From the NCBI GenBank assembly GCA_023381535.1, contig JAMCSN010000229.1, positions 1,612 to 65,611 on the forward strand: DNA of 64,000 bases, given 5' to 3'. Each line of letters starts with the position of its first letter. The stretch's first letter is position 1. The notes beneath the pieces were generated by a model. That model made no database searches and was not told where the DNA came from. It was given only the letters and a program-made list of their open reading frames with translations. The translations under genes and the position numbers were made by a program. Of this stretch, positions 9,401 to 17,626 are shown one piece after another. Origin of the DNA: Bacteroidota bacterium (GTDB lineage Bacteria > Bacteroidota > Ignavibacteria > Ignavibacteriales > Melioribacteraceae).

Positions 9401-12400
9401 TGTTGGCGAATACCATAAATCCGGCTGGGATCAAACAGAACCTTCAACAATTGCATATAGCATAACTTTAACTCCCGGACAATTTATACAAGGACTTAAT
9501 TTTGGGAATCAAGCAGATCCAGCAGCAAAAGTTGGTTCTATCTGTGGGATTAAGTTTAATGACAAAAATGGAGATGGCGATCAGGACCCGGGTGAATTAG
9601 GAATTGCTGATTGGCAGATAAACTTAGGCGGTCCGATTGATATGAGTGTTCGTACAGATAAAGACGGCCGCTACTGTTTCGATAATTTGATTCCGGGTGA
9701 ATATAAAGTTGGCGAAGAATTTCGTTCCCGCTGGAGGAAAACTAAACCCACAACAAACTTCTATATCATTCAGCTTGCATCAGGGCAAGACACATCTAAT
9801 GTAGATTTTGGAAATACAGTTGATGATAAGGTACAACTTGGCTCTATCTGCGGAACTAAATTCAATGATAAAAATAGAGATGGAAGACAAGTAAGTGGTG
9901 AATTAGGAATTGCCAACTGGACAATCTATCTCGAAGGTCCAATGAATTTAACCGCTGTTACAGATGACAATGGTAATTTCTATTTTTATGGATTGATTCC
10001 GGGCACATACACTGTTAGAGAAGAAAACAAAACCGGATGGAGGCAGACAAAACCTTCTTCAATAACTTATACGCTGGAAGTTGGTAACGGCACTAACTTT
10101 ACCGGAATTGATTTCGGAAACGCCGAAGACCCAACAGTTACACTCGGATCAATCTGCGGAATTAAATTTAATGACTTGAATGGTGATGGAATAAAGCAAG
10201 GTAAAGAACCTGGAATAGCAGATTGGACAATCAATTTATCCGGTACAATGAATTTAACTGTAAGAACTGATGCAAGAGGTAAGTTCTGTTTCGAAAACTT
10301 GACATTCGGACGCTACACTCTATCAGAAAGACATAAAGATCGTTGGAGACAAACTGCTCCGCGAAGCGGAAGTTACACATTTGAATTATCTGAAGATAAC
10401 GCTAATCCCGATACATTTTATTTTGGAAACAAGTACGAAGAATCCAATATAGGTTGCGTAAATCCTCCATCGGGAATGGTTTTATGGTTGCCGGGCGATA
10501 ACAATACAAATGATATTTCCGGTTTTAATAATCATGGAACAGTAATGTTTGATTTGGGATACACTGCTGGTAAAGTAAACCAAGCATTTAATGTGAACAA
10601 TTTTGGATATATCACAGTAGAGGATAATTCTTCACTGAATTTCGGCAAAGAAAATTTCTCGATTGATGGTTGGGTTAAGACTACAGACATTACAAACACA
10701 TTTAGCATTGTATACAAGACCTACGTTTCAAGTTCTTTTGACATTACCGGCTATTCACTTAGTCTTTCTCAAGGCAAATTACGTTTTATCATGGGAGATG
10801 GTTCAACTTTAATAGACAAACTTGAAACAACAATTCAAATCGGTGATGGATTATGGCATCTTGTAGCGGTTACAATTGACAGAAAAAATGTAACCGGTGG
10901 GAAAATGTACATTGATGGCAATTTAGTATTGACTTTCGATCCTACATCGGTCTCAAACTCTATTACAAACAATTCACAGATGAAAATTTTCGACATCAGC
11001 AATTTTTATAATCATAACGGGAATCAGATTGATGAATTAGAAATATTCAATAGCGTTATTACACCAGCCGAAATCGTTTCTATATTTAATGCCGGAAGCG
11101 CTGGAAAGTGTAAAACTTCTGTACGACTTGGTTCAATATGTGGAATGAAATATTTAGATAAAAATGGCGATGGCAAAAAAGACCTAACTGAACCCGGAAT
11201 TGCCGATTGGCAGATTAATATTGGCGGTCCGGTTGATAGAAGCATTAAAACTGATAAGGAAGGTAAATTTTGTTTTGATGATCTGCCGCCGGGAACGTAC
11301 ATAATTAAAGAAGAAGCTCGAACTGATTGGGTACAAACTGATCCGGCTTCTCCAGATCATTATACGGTTGTACTCACATCCGGGCAGAATCTTACCGGTT
11401 ATTATTTTGGAAATAAATATGAACCAAAGCCGGGTTGTGTAAATCCTCCGAGTGGAATGGTTGCTTGGTGGCATTTAGATTATTCAGCAAGAGATGGTAG
11501 GCAAGATATAGCGGGATTTAATAATGTAGGCACAATGATAAATGGACCATTGCAAGTAGCCGGAAAAGTTTTGGGCGCATTACAATTTGATGGAGTTGAT
11601 GACTATGTTGAAGCTGCCGATCATTCCGAACTCAACTTTGACACCGATGATTTTACTTTTGATGCTTGGATTAAAACCTCAGAAAATATTGGAGTTAAAC
11701 AACTTGTTAGCAAGCGCTCAAGCACTGGATATGGAGTCTTTCTCAATTCCGGTAATCTTAGTTTAACATTATCCGCGCCTTCAATCTCTGCCATGAGTTG
11801 GTCCCCATCAGTTTTTGTAGCAGATGGTAACTGGCATCATATTGCTGTAACTGTTTCTAGAACTAATAAGCAAGGAATTGTATTCTACCTTGATGGTGTG
11901 GCAACTCCTTATGGCGACCCAACGCCATACCAAGGTTCTCTTACTAATTCTGCATCACTACTGATTGGCGCTCAGCAGTTACCTCATCCAAGTTTCAATT
12001 TCAAAGGAATACTTGATGAAATAGAATTATTCAAACGAGTATTAACACCGGCAGAAGTATTAGCAATTTATAATGCCGGAAGCGCAGGAAAATGCAAACC
12101 AAATAGTAATGGCGGTTCTGTTTCCGGCAATGTATGGCACGATCTCAATCATAATGGTGTAAAGGATCCAACCGAAGTCAGTTTAGAACAATGGCCCGTC
12201 TTGTTGAATGGACCAACAATTGTACAAACAGAAACGGATGACAACGGTAATTTTCATTTTGATGATTTGAAACCCGGAGATTACACTCTATCAGTTGCAT
12301 ACCAAAACGATTGGTCTTGTACATATCCACGCGACGGCAGACATCCTTTTAACCTAGGAGAGGCGCAAACTATTGACGGACTCCATTTTGGATTTGCCAA

Positions 12401-13775
12401 TGATCCTTGCGGCACCGGAATAAAAACTTGGTCAGAAGTTGGAAGCGGTTTGAATGGTTGGGTTCTTTGCCTCGCAGTGAAAGGACAAGACCTTTATGCT
12501 GGAGGAACTTTCCTAACCACCGGCAATAATCAAACAGTTAACCATATAGCAAAATGGAATGGTTCAAGCTGGTCGCCGTTAGTAGGTACTAATGGAGTTT
12601 TAGGTGTTAATGGACAGATTAATGCTATGGCTGTAAATGGAAACGAAATCTATATCGGAGGACAATTTAATTCAGCTGGGGGAGTTAGTGTAAAAAATAT
12701 TGCCAAGTGGGATGGAATTAATTGGTCAGATATTGGTGGGGGAATAAATGGTTGGGTTTCTGAAATTTTAGTAGTTGGAAATAAAGTTTATTTTGGAGGT
12801 CTATTTTCAATTGTAGGAGGAAGTATCAATGCAAAAAATATAGCGATGTGGGATGGTGCATGGCACGCAATTGGGGGGGGAACGAACGGTGTAGTATATG
12901 AACTAGCAATTATAGGGGATAATCTATATGTCGGTGGTAAATTCACAACAGCTGGAAGTACTAATGTTAGTAACATTGCTAGTTGGAATCTAACTAATTC
13001 TAACTGGTCTTCATTGAGTGGCGGAGTTGATAATACAGTTCATGCTCTTGAAGTAAATGGAACTGATCTGTACGTAGGAGGAGATTTCAGTTTTGCTAAT
13101 AGTATAGCTGTGAATGGAATTGCTAAGTGGAATGGGTTCAATTGGTCACCACAAGGGACTGGGGTATCAAATAATGCAAATTTTGGTACTGTTGGCTTTC
13201 AGGTATCCTCAATAGAGCTAGATGCAAACTATATATATATCGGAGGTATCTTTTCACACGCTGGTGCTGTAGCTGTAAACAGCATTGCTAAATTCGATGG
13301 TATAAATTGGTCTGCGCTTGGACCCGGGATGTCAGGACCCTCAGGATTATACAATAGTAGTATTCAAGATATTAAAATTATTGGGTCTGATCTTTATGCC
13401 GGTGGAAGATTCACCTCGGCTGGGAATACTGCTGCAAACAATATTGCGAAGTATTCATGCAGCGGAAATCTTACTTCTATTGGTGATGATAACTCTAATT
13501 ATACTCTGCCGCAAAGATTTTTGCTGGAACAGAATTATCCCAATCCATTCAACCCCACTTCAACTATTAGATACGAAGTACCGGAGATGAGTTTTGTTAA
13601 TATTAGTGTATATGACATTCTTGGGAGAGAAATTAAGGTATTGGTGAATGAGCAGAAAAGTCCGGGCCATTATCAAGTAATATTCGATGCAAAAAATTTG
13701 GCAAGCGGAGTATATTTCTATACAATCAGAACCGGAAATTTTACCCAAAGCAAAAAAATGATCCTCCTTCGATAA
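6447..13775 (+). CDS. Giant T9SS-exported multidomain surface protein (SdrD-B-like, LamG-like, propeller)
   Basis: A 2442-residue secreted protein. GAGG precedes the ATG and a signal peptide ends at 'NILAQ'. After a unique N-terminal domain (to about 210) come eleven SdrD-B/CnaB-like modules starting near residues 214, 313, 414, 711, 815, 914, 1030, 1131, 1232, 1562 and 1890. Most begin 'GSICGxKFNDLNGNG', resembling a calcium-binding D-x-N-G-x-G loop, and end near 'IDFGN'. A carbohydrate-binding-like insert lies at about 522-700, and two LamG/concanavalin-like domains at about 1336-1555 and 1664-1885 (both with 'NPPSGMV' and 'AGSAGKC'). Residues about 1992-2340 repeat 'IAKWNG..W' and 'LYVGG', suggesting a beta-propeller. 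The C-terminal 80 residues are a type IX secretion sorting domain ('NYPNPFNPTSTIRY', 'SGVYFYTI'). An adhesin or matrix role is inferred. Confidence 0.9.
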   Translation: MKNLFKMFVVLFVLYSGTNILAQTASVIWPLTSNQNPNTPTGNIQALPESIGPGSAAPFMILYPLNSYSSNGQSLVTGYQGPGWPAAPVDYTRYIQFDLNPTSGNNFTAQNISFQYGDNPLQRDFHFLQAEVWYAIDNNWSSSVQLNSAPLDYLNTTMQTFSKSMNVQVANGQTLSIRIFPYTPNGSQSMTPTLAIHKNVIIEGRTSPADLNNASICGMKFNDLNGNGRKDEGELGLSGWIINLSMGAVNMTATTGADGSYCFTQLPAGTYTLSETPQEDYQQTFPPSPGTHTITLAAGQSVENIDFGNKQLLGSICVRKFNDLIGNGIVLGSEPVLPNWVFKLTHQNQTGVDTLYGTTDLNGEVCFNNLTAGTYTISEINQYGWQQTYPIANGNHTVTLIPGQNLSVRFMNKQLFGSICGMKFNDLNGNGINDSEPGLAGWIIELTHNGSTGLVTIKDTTDSNGNYCFNNLPWDIYTVTEVNKTGWAQTSPASPGSYTITINAEMNLIGIDFGNKEILNPDCTDFENNSLSGWQGNNTSVSIQQNGNNHFIQTTDQSGPSSFFNSSKPLTGNWSSLFANGCGSLCFDVSFLYGGNPYNGVNPPQTFIPYIVIQGGGFSAAFITNNPISVGDGWHSYCAPLSFLNSDGTLPSNSDGHWVMSVGTANDWNTLLTNVTSVRLPVDPTSYQNEKFGYDNICLKNTGDCNSPLRLGSICGIKIHDKNGDGIKDRNEDGIPNWPITLTIGTTTYNTTTDANGNYCFNNLPAGTYTVSEADLPDWRQVYPAAPGTHTVTLLPGVNVTDINFSNVKDPDVKLGSICGIKFNDLNGNGINDNEPRLQGWTFQLSGASNQTVTTDFDGNFCFTNLRAGDYTIKEVIQDGWEPTAPNSTGTYSLTLLPGENKTIIAFGNKEKLGSVCGVKYNDLNGNGRRDDGEPGLEKWQITLSSWGYTASGYSSGPTLNLVGVATTDKNGVYCFDNLKPGNYLVGEYHKSGWDQTEPSTIAYSITLTPGQFIQGLNFGNQADPAAKVGSICGIKFNDKNGDGDQDPGELGIADWQINLGGPIDMSVRTDKDGRYCFDNLIPGEYKVGEEFRSRWRKTKPTTNFYIIQLASGQDTSNVDFGNTVDDKVQLGSICGTKFNDKNRDGRQVSGELGIANWTIYLEGPMNLTAVTDDNGNFYFYGLIPGTYTVREENKTGWRQTKPSSITYTLEVGNGTNFTGIDFGNAEDPTVTLGSICGIKFNDLNGDGIKQGKEPGIADWTINLSGTMNLTVRTDARGKFCFENLTFGRYTLSERHKDRWRQTAPRSGSYTFELSEDNANPDTFYFGNKYEESNIGCVNPPSGMVLWLPGDNNTNDISGFNNHGTVMFDLGYTAGKVNQAFNVNNFGYITVEDNSSLNFGKENFSIDGWVKTTDITNTFSIVYKTYVSSSFDITGYSLSLSQGKLRFIMGDGSTLIDKLETTIQIGDGLWHLVAVTIDRKNVTGGKMYIDGNLVLTFDPTSVSNSITNNSQMKIFDISNFYNHNGNQIDELEIFNSVITPAEIVSIFNAGSAGKCKTSVRLGSICGMKYLDKNGDGKKDLTEPGIADWQINIGGPVDRSIKTDKEGKFCFDDLPPGTYIIKEEARTDWVQTDPASPDHYTVVLTSGQNLTGYYFGNKYEPKPGCVNPPSGMVAWWHLDYSARDGRQDIAGFNNVGTMINGPLQVAGKVLGALQFDGVDDYVEAADHSELNFDTDDFTFDAWIKTSENIGVKQLVSKRSSTGYGVFLNSGNLSLTLSAPSISAMSWSPSVFVADGNWHHIAVTVSRTNKQGIVFYLDGVATPYGDPTPYQGSLTNSASLLIGAQQLPHPSFNFKGILDEIELFKRVLTPAEVLAIYNAGSAGKCKPNSNGGSVSGNVWHDLNHNGVKDPTEVSLEQWPVLLNGPTIVQTETDDNGNFHFDDLKPGDYTLSVAYQNDWSCTYPRDGRHPFNLGEAQTIDGLHFGFANDPCGTGIKTWSEVGSGLNGWVLCLAVKGQDLYAGGTFLTTGNNQTVNHIAKWNGSSWSPLVGTNGVLGVNGQINAMAVNGNEIYIGGQFNSAGGVSVKNIAKWDGINWSDIGGGINGWVSEILVVGNKVYFGGLFSIVGGSINAKNIAMWDGAWHAIGGGTNGVVYELAIIGDNLYVGGKFTTAGSTNVSNIASWNLTNSNWSSLSGGVDNTVHALEVNGTDLYVGGDFSFANSIAVNGIAKWNGFNWSPQGTGVSNNANFGTVGFQVSSIELDANYIYIGGIFSHAGAVAVNSIAKFDGINWSALGPGMSGPSGLYNSSIQDIKIIGSDLYAGGRFTSAGNTAANNIAKYSCSGNLTSIGDDNSNYTLPQRFLLEQNYPNPFNPTSTIRYEVPEMSFVNISVYDILGREIKVLVNEQKSPGHYQVIFDAKNLASGVYFYTIRTGNFTQSKKMILLR

Positions 13776-13813
13776 ATCTTCGGTGGATAAAATCTTGCAC
13801 TTAAATTAGCAAG

Positions 13814-13845
13814 AAGCCAGAGTATAACTGCTCTGGCTTTTTTTT
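13814..13845 (+). terminator. Rho-independent terminator after the giant protein gene
   Basis: AAGCCAGAG pairs with CTCTGGCTT (9-bp stem, loop TATAACTG) and is followed by a run of T. It lies about 40 bp past the stop codon and ends the presumed two-gene unit. Confidence 0.92.
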
Positions 13846-14073
13846 ATACGTTTAACAACCCGTTTACCTGTTTCTTGTTACCTAATAAATCCATAATTTT
13901 TGAACGACTAAAGCATCCTATTAATGAGGCGAATCTAAAAAGGTCATTTTCAAATTTTTCTGCTGCTAATTTATACCGGAATCGTAACGTTTGGGCAACT
14001 GAAATACCTTTTTAGAGTAGACTCATTAATAAAATCGGATACAAATTCAGAATAACATAAGGAAGGAACAATC

Positions 14074-16326
14074 ATGAGTTTCAACAAGGAAGAGGCTTTA
14101 CGGTATCATAGCCAAGGACGCAAAGGAAAGATTGAAGTTGTTCCTACAAAACCATGCTTTACAGCCAGAGATTTATCGCTTGCTTACACGCCTGGCGTAG
14201 CAGAACCTTGTAGAGAAATTGAAAAAAACGATGACGATGTTTACAAGTACACGGCAAAAGGGAATCTCGTTGCAGTCGTATCGAACGGAACAGCAGTTTT
14301 AGGATTAGGTGATATCGGTCCACTTGCCGGAAAACCGGTTATGGAAGGCAAAGGTGTATTATTCAAAAGGTTTGCCGACATTGATGTATTCGACATTGAA
14401 CTTAAAACGCACGATCCGAAAGAAGTTATCCGCGCAGTACAGCTTCTCGAACCTACATTCGGCGGCATCAACTTAGAAGATATTAAAGCGCCCGAATGTT
14501 TTGAGATTGAAGAAGAACTTATCAAGACAATGAACATCCCGGTTTTTCATGATGACCAGCATGGCACGGCAATTATTTCTTGTGCGGCGTTAATCAATGC
14601 AGTTGAAGTTGCCGGAAAGAAACTCGACAAGATTCGTCTTGTTGTTAACGGTGCAGGTGCCGCTGCAATCTCTTGCTGTAAATTATATATTGCCGCCGGA
14701 GTTAAGAGAGAAAACATTTCAATGTTTGATACAAAAGGGCACGTCAACAAAAAAAGAACCGATCTAAATAAGTACAAAGAACTTTTTGCACAAGATCACC
14801 GGTATGCAGATTTAGCCGATGGAATGAAAGAAGCTGATGTATTTGTTGGATTGTCCAAAGGTAATGTTGTATCGAAAGAAATGGTTAAGAGCATGGCAAA
14901 AAATCCAATCGTTTTTGCCATGGCTAATCCTGATCCGGAAATCAGTTACGAAGATGCTGTTGATGCGCGCAAAGATATTATTATGGCAACAGGACGCAGC
15001 GATTTTCCTAATCAGGTCAATAACGTTCTCGGATTCCCATTTATTTTTCGCGGCGCTCTTGATGTTCGCGCTTCAAAGATTAATGAGCAGATGAAAATGG
15101 CTGCAACAAAAGCCTTAGCGCAATTAGCAAGAGAGAAAGTTCCGGAAGTTGTAATTAATGCGTATGGAGGAAAAGAATTTTCGTTCGGTCCGGAATACAT
15201 TATTCCAAAACCTTTCGATCCCCGCGTACTATGGAATGTTGCGCCCGCAGTTGCTAAAGCTGCAATGGATTCCGGTGTAGCGCGTCAGCCGATAACGAAC
15301 TGGGCTGCTTATACAGAGGAATTACAGGAACGCTTAGGGTATTCTACGGAAATCGTTCGAGTCATGGTTCACAAAGCACAGAAGAGCCCGAAGAAAGTTG
15401 TTTATCCAGAAGGCGAAGAAGAAAAAATAATCCGCGCGGCAAATTCCGTTTATGATGAAAACATTGCTACCCCGGTTCTACTGGGTAACGAGCAAGTCAT
15501 CAAAACCAGAATTCAAGATTTAGGTTACGATCTGAAGCGATTCGAAGTAATCGATCCTGTTACTTCTTCTAAGGCGGCAGACTACGCCGATAATTTTTTC
15601 AAGTTACGTCAACGAAAAGGTGTTACGCAACGGGAAGCCAGAACCTTTTTGCATGAACCAAATTATTACGCTGCTATGATGGTAAGAGCAGGCGATGCCG
15701 ATGCAATGGTTGCCGGGTTAACGCAACATTATCCTGCTACTATTCGTCCGGCGCTTCAATGCATTGGTGTTAAAGAAGGACTAAAAGTTGTGTCCGGAAT
15801 GTATATCGTGATAATTAAACGCAAAGTTTATTTCTTTGCAGATTGCACGGTTAACGTTGATCCAAATGCCGACGAGCTGGCTGAAATTGCGGTAAGCGCT
15901 GCTGAAATGGTTAAGGAATTTGATATAGTACCGAAGATTGCGATGTTGTCTTTCAGCAATTTTGGAAGCGCACCTTATCCTCAGACTAAGAAAGTATCCG
16001 ATGCAGTAAAAATTGTTCATAGCAATCATCCCGAATTAATAATCGACGGTGAGATGCAGGCAGATACTGCTGTTGTACCGGAAAGAATGGAAGAGGAATT
16101 TCCGTTCACTGTACTTAAAGGTGGCGCAAACGTTTTAATCTTCCCGGATTTGGATTCAGGCAATATAGCATACAAACTTTTGCAGAGATTAACCGATGCA
16201 ACAGTAATCGGTCCAATTCTTTTGGGTATGAAAAAACCGGTTCATGTTCTGCAGCGCGGTGATACGGTTAATGATATTATTAACATTACTGCCATTGCTG
16301 TTGTTGGCGCAAAAGATCATAAATAA
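14074..16326 (+). CDS. maeB: NADP-dependent malic enzyme fused to phosphotransacetylase-like domain
   Basis: MaeB-type malic enzyme: oxidative decarboxylation of malate to pyruvate with NADP reduction, in the cytoplasm. The 750-residue length is that of the fused family. The malic N-terminal domain (about 15-155) has '[12 protein letters not shown]' and '[15 protein letters not shown]'; the NAD(P)-binding domain (about 160-400) has '[10 protein letters not shown]' and the 'GAGAAAIS' loop; a C-terminal phosphate acetyltransferase-like domain (about 425-745) includes '[14 protein letters not shown]' and '[11 protein letters not shown]'. In MaeB this last domain is regulatory and binds acetyl-CoA rather than being a working Pta (family knowledge). 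GGAAGG precedes the ATG. It is a single-gene unit, bounded by a terminator upstream and the repeat region downstream. Confidence 0.95.
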   Translation: MSFNKEEALRYHSQGRKGKIEVVPTKPCFTARDLSLAYTPGVAEPCREIEKNDDDVYKYTAKGNLVAVVSNGTAVLGLGDIGPLAGKPVMEGKGVLFKRFADIDVFDIELKTHDPKEVIRAVQLLEPTFGGINLEDIKAPECFEIEEELIKTMNIPVFHDDQHGTAIISCAALINAVEVAGKKLDKIRLVVNGAGAAAISCCKLYIAAGVKRENISMFDTKGHVNKKRTDLNKYKELFAQDHRYADLADGMKEADVFVGLSKGNVVSKEMVKSMAKNPIVFAMANPDPEISYEDAVDARKDIIMATGRSDFPNQVNNVLGFPFIFRGALDVRASKINEQMKMAATKALAQLAREKVPEVVINAYGGKEFSFGPEYIIPKPFDPRVLWNVAPAVAKAAMDSGVARQPITNWAAYTEELQERLGYSTEIVRVMVHKAQKSPKKVVYPEGEEEKIIRAANSVYDENIATPVLLGNEQVIKTRIQDLGYDLKRFEVIDPVTSSKAADYADNFFKLRQRKGVTQREARTFLHEPNYYAAMMVRAGDADAMVAGLTQHYPATIRPALQCIGVKEGLKVVSGMYIVIIKRKVYFFADCTVNVDPNADELAEIAVSAAEMVKEFDIVPKIAMLSFSNFGSAPYPQTKKVSDAVKIVHSNHPELIIDGEMQADTAVVPERMEEEFPFTVLKGGANVLIFPDLDSGNIAYKLLQRLTDATVIGPILLGMKKPVHVLQRGDTVNDIINITAIAVVGAKDHK

Positions 16327-16369
16327 TTTTCAACCCGGCATTCGAGGTTGACTAAAAAGTAATTATTCA

Positions 16370-16653
16370 CTCATGTTACGCAACAAACAAAAACTGTCCG
16401 CCAGTGGCGAGATTTTCAACATTATGTCGCCCCGCTGGGGCTTTGACTGTTTTTGGTGCATGGAGTGCTACCAATATGCCGCTCCTATCGGAGCTTTTAG
16501 AAATGGCGTTCTTCGCGTTATTTTGTAGTGTTCATAGTCCCGGAGGGACGAAATATTGGTAGAAAGGTTGTCCCCTCCCTAAGTTTAAGCTCCAGAGGAG
16601 CGACATATGTCGAAGGTATAAAATTATTTCAACCTTCTTTTGCGTAACATGAG
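16370..16653. mobile_element. MITE-like non-autonomous element with perfect TIRs and target duplication
   Basis: A 284-bp non-coding element ends in perfect 14-bp terminal inverted repeats (CTCATGTTACGCAA at 16370-16383; TTGCGTAACATGAG at 16640-16653). The same 7 bases TTATTCA directly abut it on both sides (16363-16369 and 16654-16660), as expected for a target-site duplication. Inside are several short palindromes (GCCCC-GCT-GGGGC, GCTCC-TATC-GGAGC, GTCCC-GGA-GGGAC, GCTCC-AGA-GGAGC) and an inner inverted pair CTACCAATAT (16468-16477) / ATATTGGTAG (16553-16562). No transposase is encoded in it or in the window, so any mobility would need an enzyme encoded elsewhere. The IS family cannot be assigned from this copy. 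Confidence 0.78.
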
Positions 16654-16680
16654 TTATTCAAATAAAAAATCTGCGAAAAT

Positions 16681-16796
16681 CCCCGCTTCGCGGACCCGTC
16701 TCGCCGACTGCCTCGCTTAACGCCCGCTTCGCCCGCGAAGCGAGGCGAGCAAGGCGAAGCGGGTGGCAAGCCGAGGCGGAAGCTCAGCGAGGCGAG
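16681..16796. repeat. GC-rich palindromic intergenic repeat
   Basis: A GC-rich block in an AT-rich setting, built from repeated GCGAAGCG, CCCGCTTCG and GCGAGGCGAG words that pair with each other (for example GCCCGCTTCG around 16722 and CGAAGCGGG around 16755). It is bordered by ATCTGCGAAAATC and ATCTGTGTCTATCTGCG words, a kind of intergenic repeat seen in many Bacteroidota-type genomes. The CAGCGAGGCGAG word (16785-16796) is shared with the 50-bp repeats elsewhere in this window. Confidence 0.7.
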
Positions 16797-16991
16797 TATT
16801 TTAATCTGTGTCTATCTGCGTTCCTTTTTTATAAAATTTTACTTTTTGGTCAACCCGAGCCATTATCAGCACAAACGACATTGATTTTGTCTCGAAGGAG
16901 GAGAAGAGTTTTCTTTTCATTATTCCCACCGCTAATTTATATTTAGGTTAGATAATTTAACTTTACAAGCTAATTAACCGGCAAGAAGACT

Positions 16992-17618
16992 GTGCTGAGA
17001 AATACTTTATATATCTTTGGCAGTGTGGTCATTTTTTTTGCCGGTGTTATTTGTTACGGTATAATTCTTAATCTGAGAGAAATAACTCTTAATGAAGCGC
17101 TTGCCGGTAAAGGAATAAAAGAACTGAAAGATGTTCGCATTGTAATTGACAGAAAAAACTACAAGTTGAATTTGTACTCACAGGGAATTTTAATTAAAGA
17201 CTACAAAGCTGTGTTCGGAAAGAATAACAACGTTATTAAAACTATAGCGGATGATAATGTTACTCCGATTGGCGATTACAAGATTTGTGCAATCGATACA
17301 ACTTCACATTATCATAAATTCTTGCATTTAAATTACCCTAACGAACGCGATGCCGCCGAAGCCCTGGCACGAGGTTACATCAACCAGGATGAGTTTTCTT
17401 CTATCCTGCTTTCAGCGAAGCATAATGAATGTCCGCCAACAGAGACCAGACTTGGTTCAGCAATTGGAATTCACGGAATAGGCAAGTACAATATCATTTT
17501 CAAAAATCTTCCGTTTTCATTTAACTGGACTGACGGTTCAATCGCGGTGAGCAATGAAAGCATTGACGAGCTTTATTCGGTCGTTAAGATTGGAACTCCA
17601 GTCAAAATAATTAATTAG
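16992..17618 (+). CDS. L,D-transpeptidase (YkuD)-like protein lacking the catalytic cysteine
   Basis: A 208-residue protein with one N-terminal membrane anchor or signal ('LYIFGSVVIFFAGVICYGIIL') and a YkuD-fold domain from about residue 48. The domain shows 'VVIDR.NYKLNLYSQG'-type strands, 'TPIGDYKI', the catalytic-site H161 in 'GIHGIGKYN', and 'NWTDGSIAVSNESIDEL'. L,D-transpeptidases cross-link peptidoglycan or attach proteins to it in the periplasm using a Cys in this last motif (GCIA/GCVR); here codon 17538-17540 is TCA, giving S183. The protein may therefore be inactive as a transpeptidase, or the base may be wrong. GTG start; the Omp85 gene begins 8 bp downstream, so the two form an envelope unit. 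Confidence 0.82.
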   Translation: MLRNTLYIFGSVVIFFAGVICYGIILNLREITLNEALAGKGIKELKDVRIVIDRKNYKLNLYSQGILIKDYKAVFGKNNNVIKTIADDNVTPIGDYKICAIDTTSHYHKFLHLNYPNERDAAEALARGYINQDEFSSILLSAKHNECPPTETRLGSAIGIHGIGKYNIIFKNLPFSFNWTDGSIAVSNESIDELYSVVKIGTPVKIIN

Positions 17619-17626
17619 ATGCCGGT

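Larger units (their letters stand above)
16346..16855. repeat. Outer 17-bp inverted repeat enclosing the repeat cluster
   Basis: GGTTGACTAAAAAGTAA at 16346-16362 matches the reverse complement of 16839-16855 at 16 of 17 positions. The arms enclose both the MITE-like element and the GC-rich repeat. Without the 284-bp element and one target copy the enclosed unit would be about 219 bp, which suggests an older repeat into which the MITE-like element inserted (inference). Confidence 0.6.
16327..16991. other. 665-bp gene-free region packed with nested repeats
   Basis: No plausible gene lies between maeB and the L,D-transpeptidase-like gene. Reading left to right: a 17-bp arm of an outer inverted repeat, a 7-bp target duplication, a 284-bp MITE-like element, the second 7-bp copy, an ATCTGCGAAAATC-type repeat with a GC-rich palindromic core, and the outer right arm. 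The last 130 bp is AT-rich and presumably holds the promoter of the next gene. Confidence 0.85.

Noticed and set aside
10453..12100. Two LamG-like regions as a recent gene duplication
   Set aside because: They share framing motifs but the interiors differ clearly, so the duplication is old.
13318..13590. Plus-strand frame within the giant gene
   Set aside because: An alternative-frame reading of the propeller and sorting-domain region without own RBS or similarity.
16327..16991. tRNA, small RNA gene or CRISPR array in the long intergenic region
   Set aside because: The repeats are inverted or dispersed rather than regularly spaced direct repeats, and no tRNA cloverleaf could be traced.
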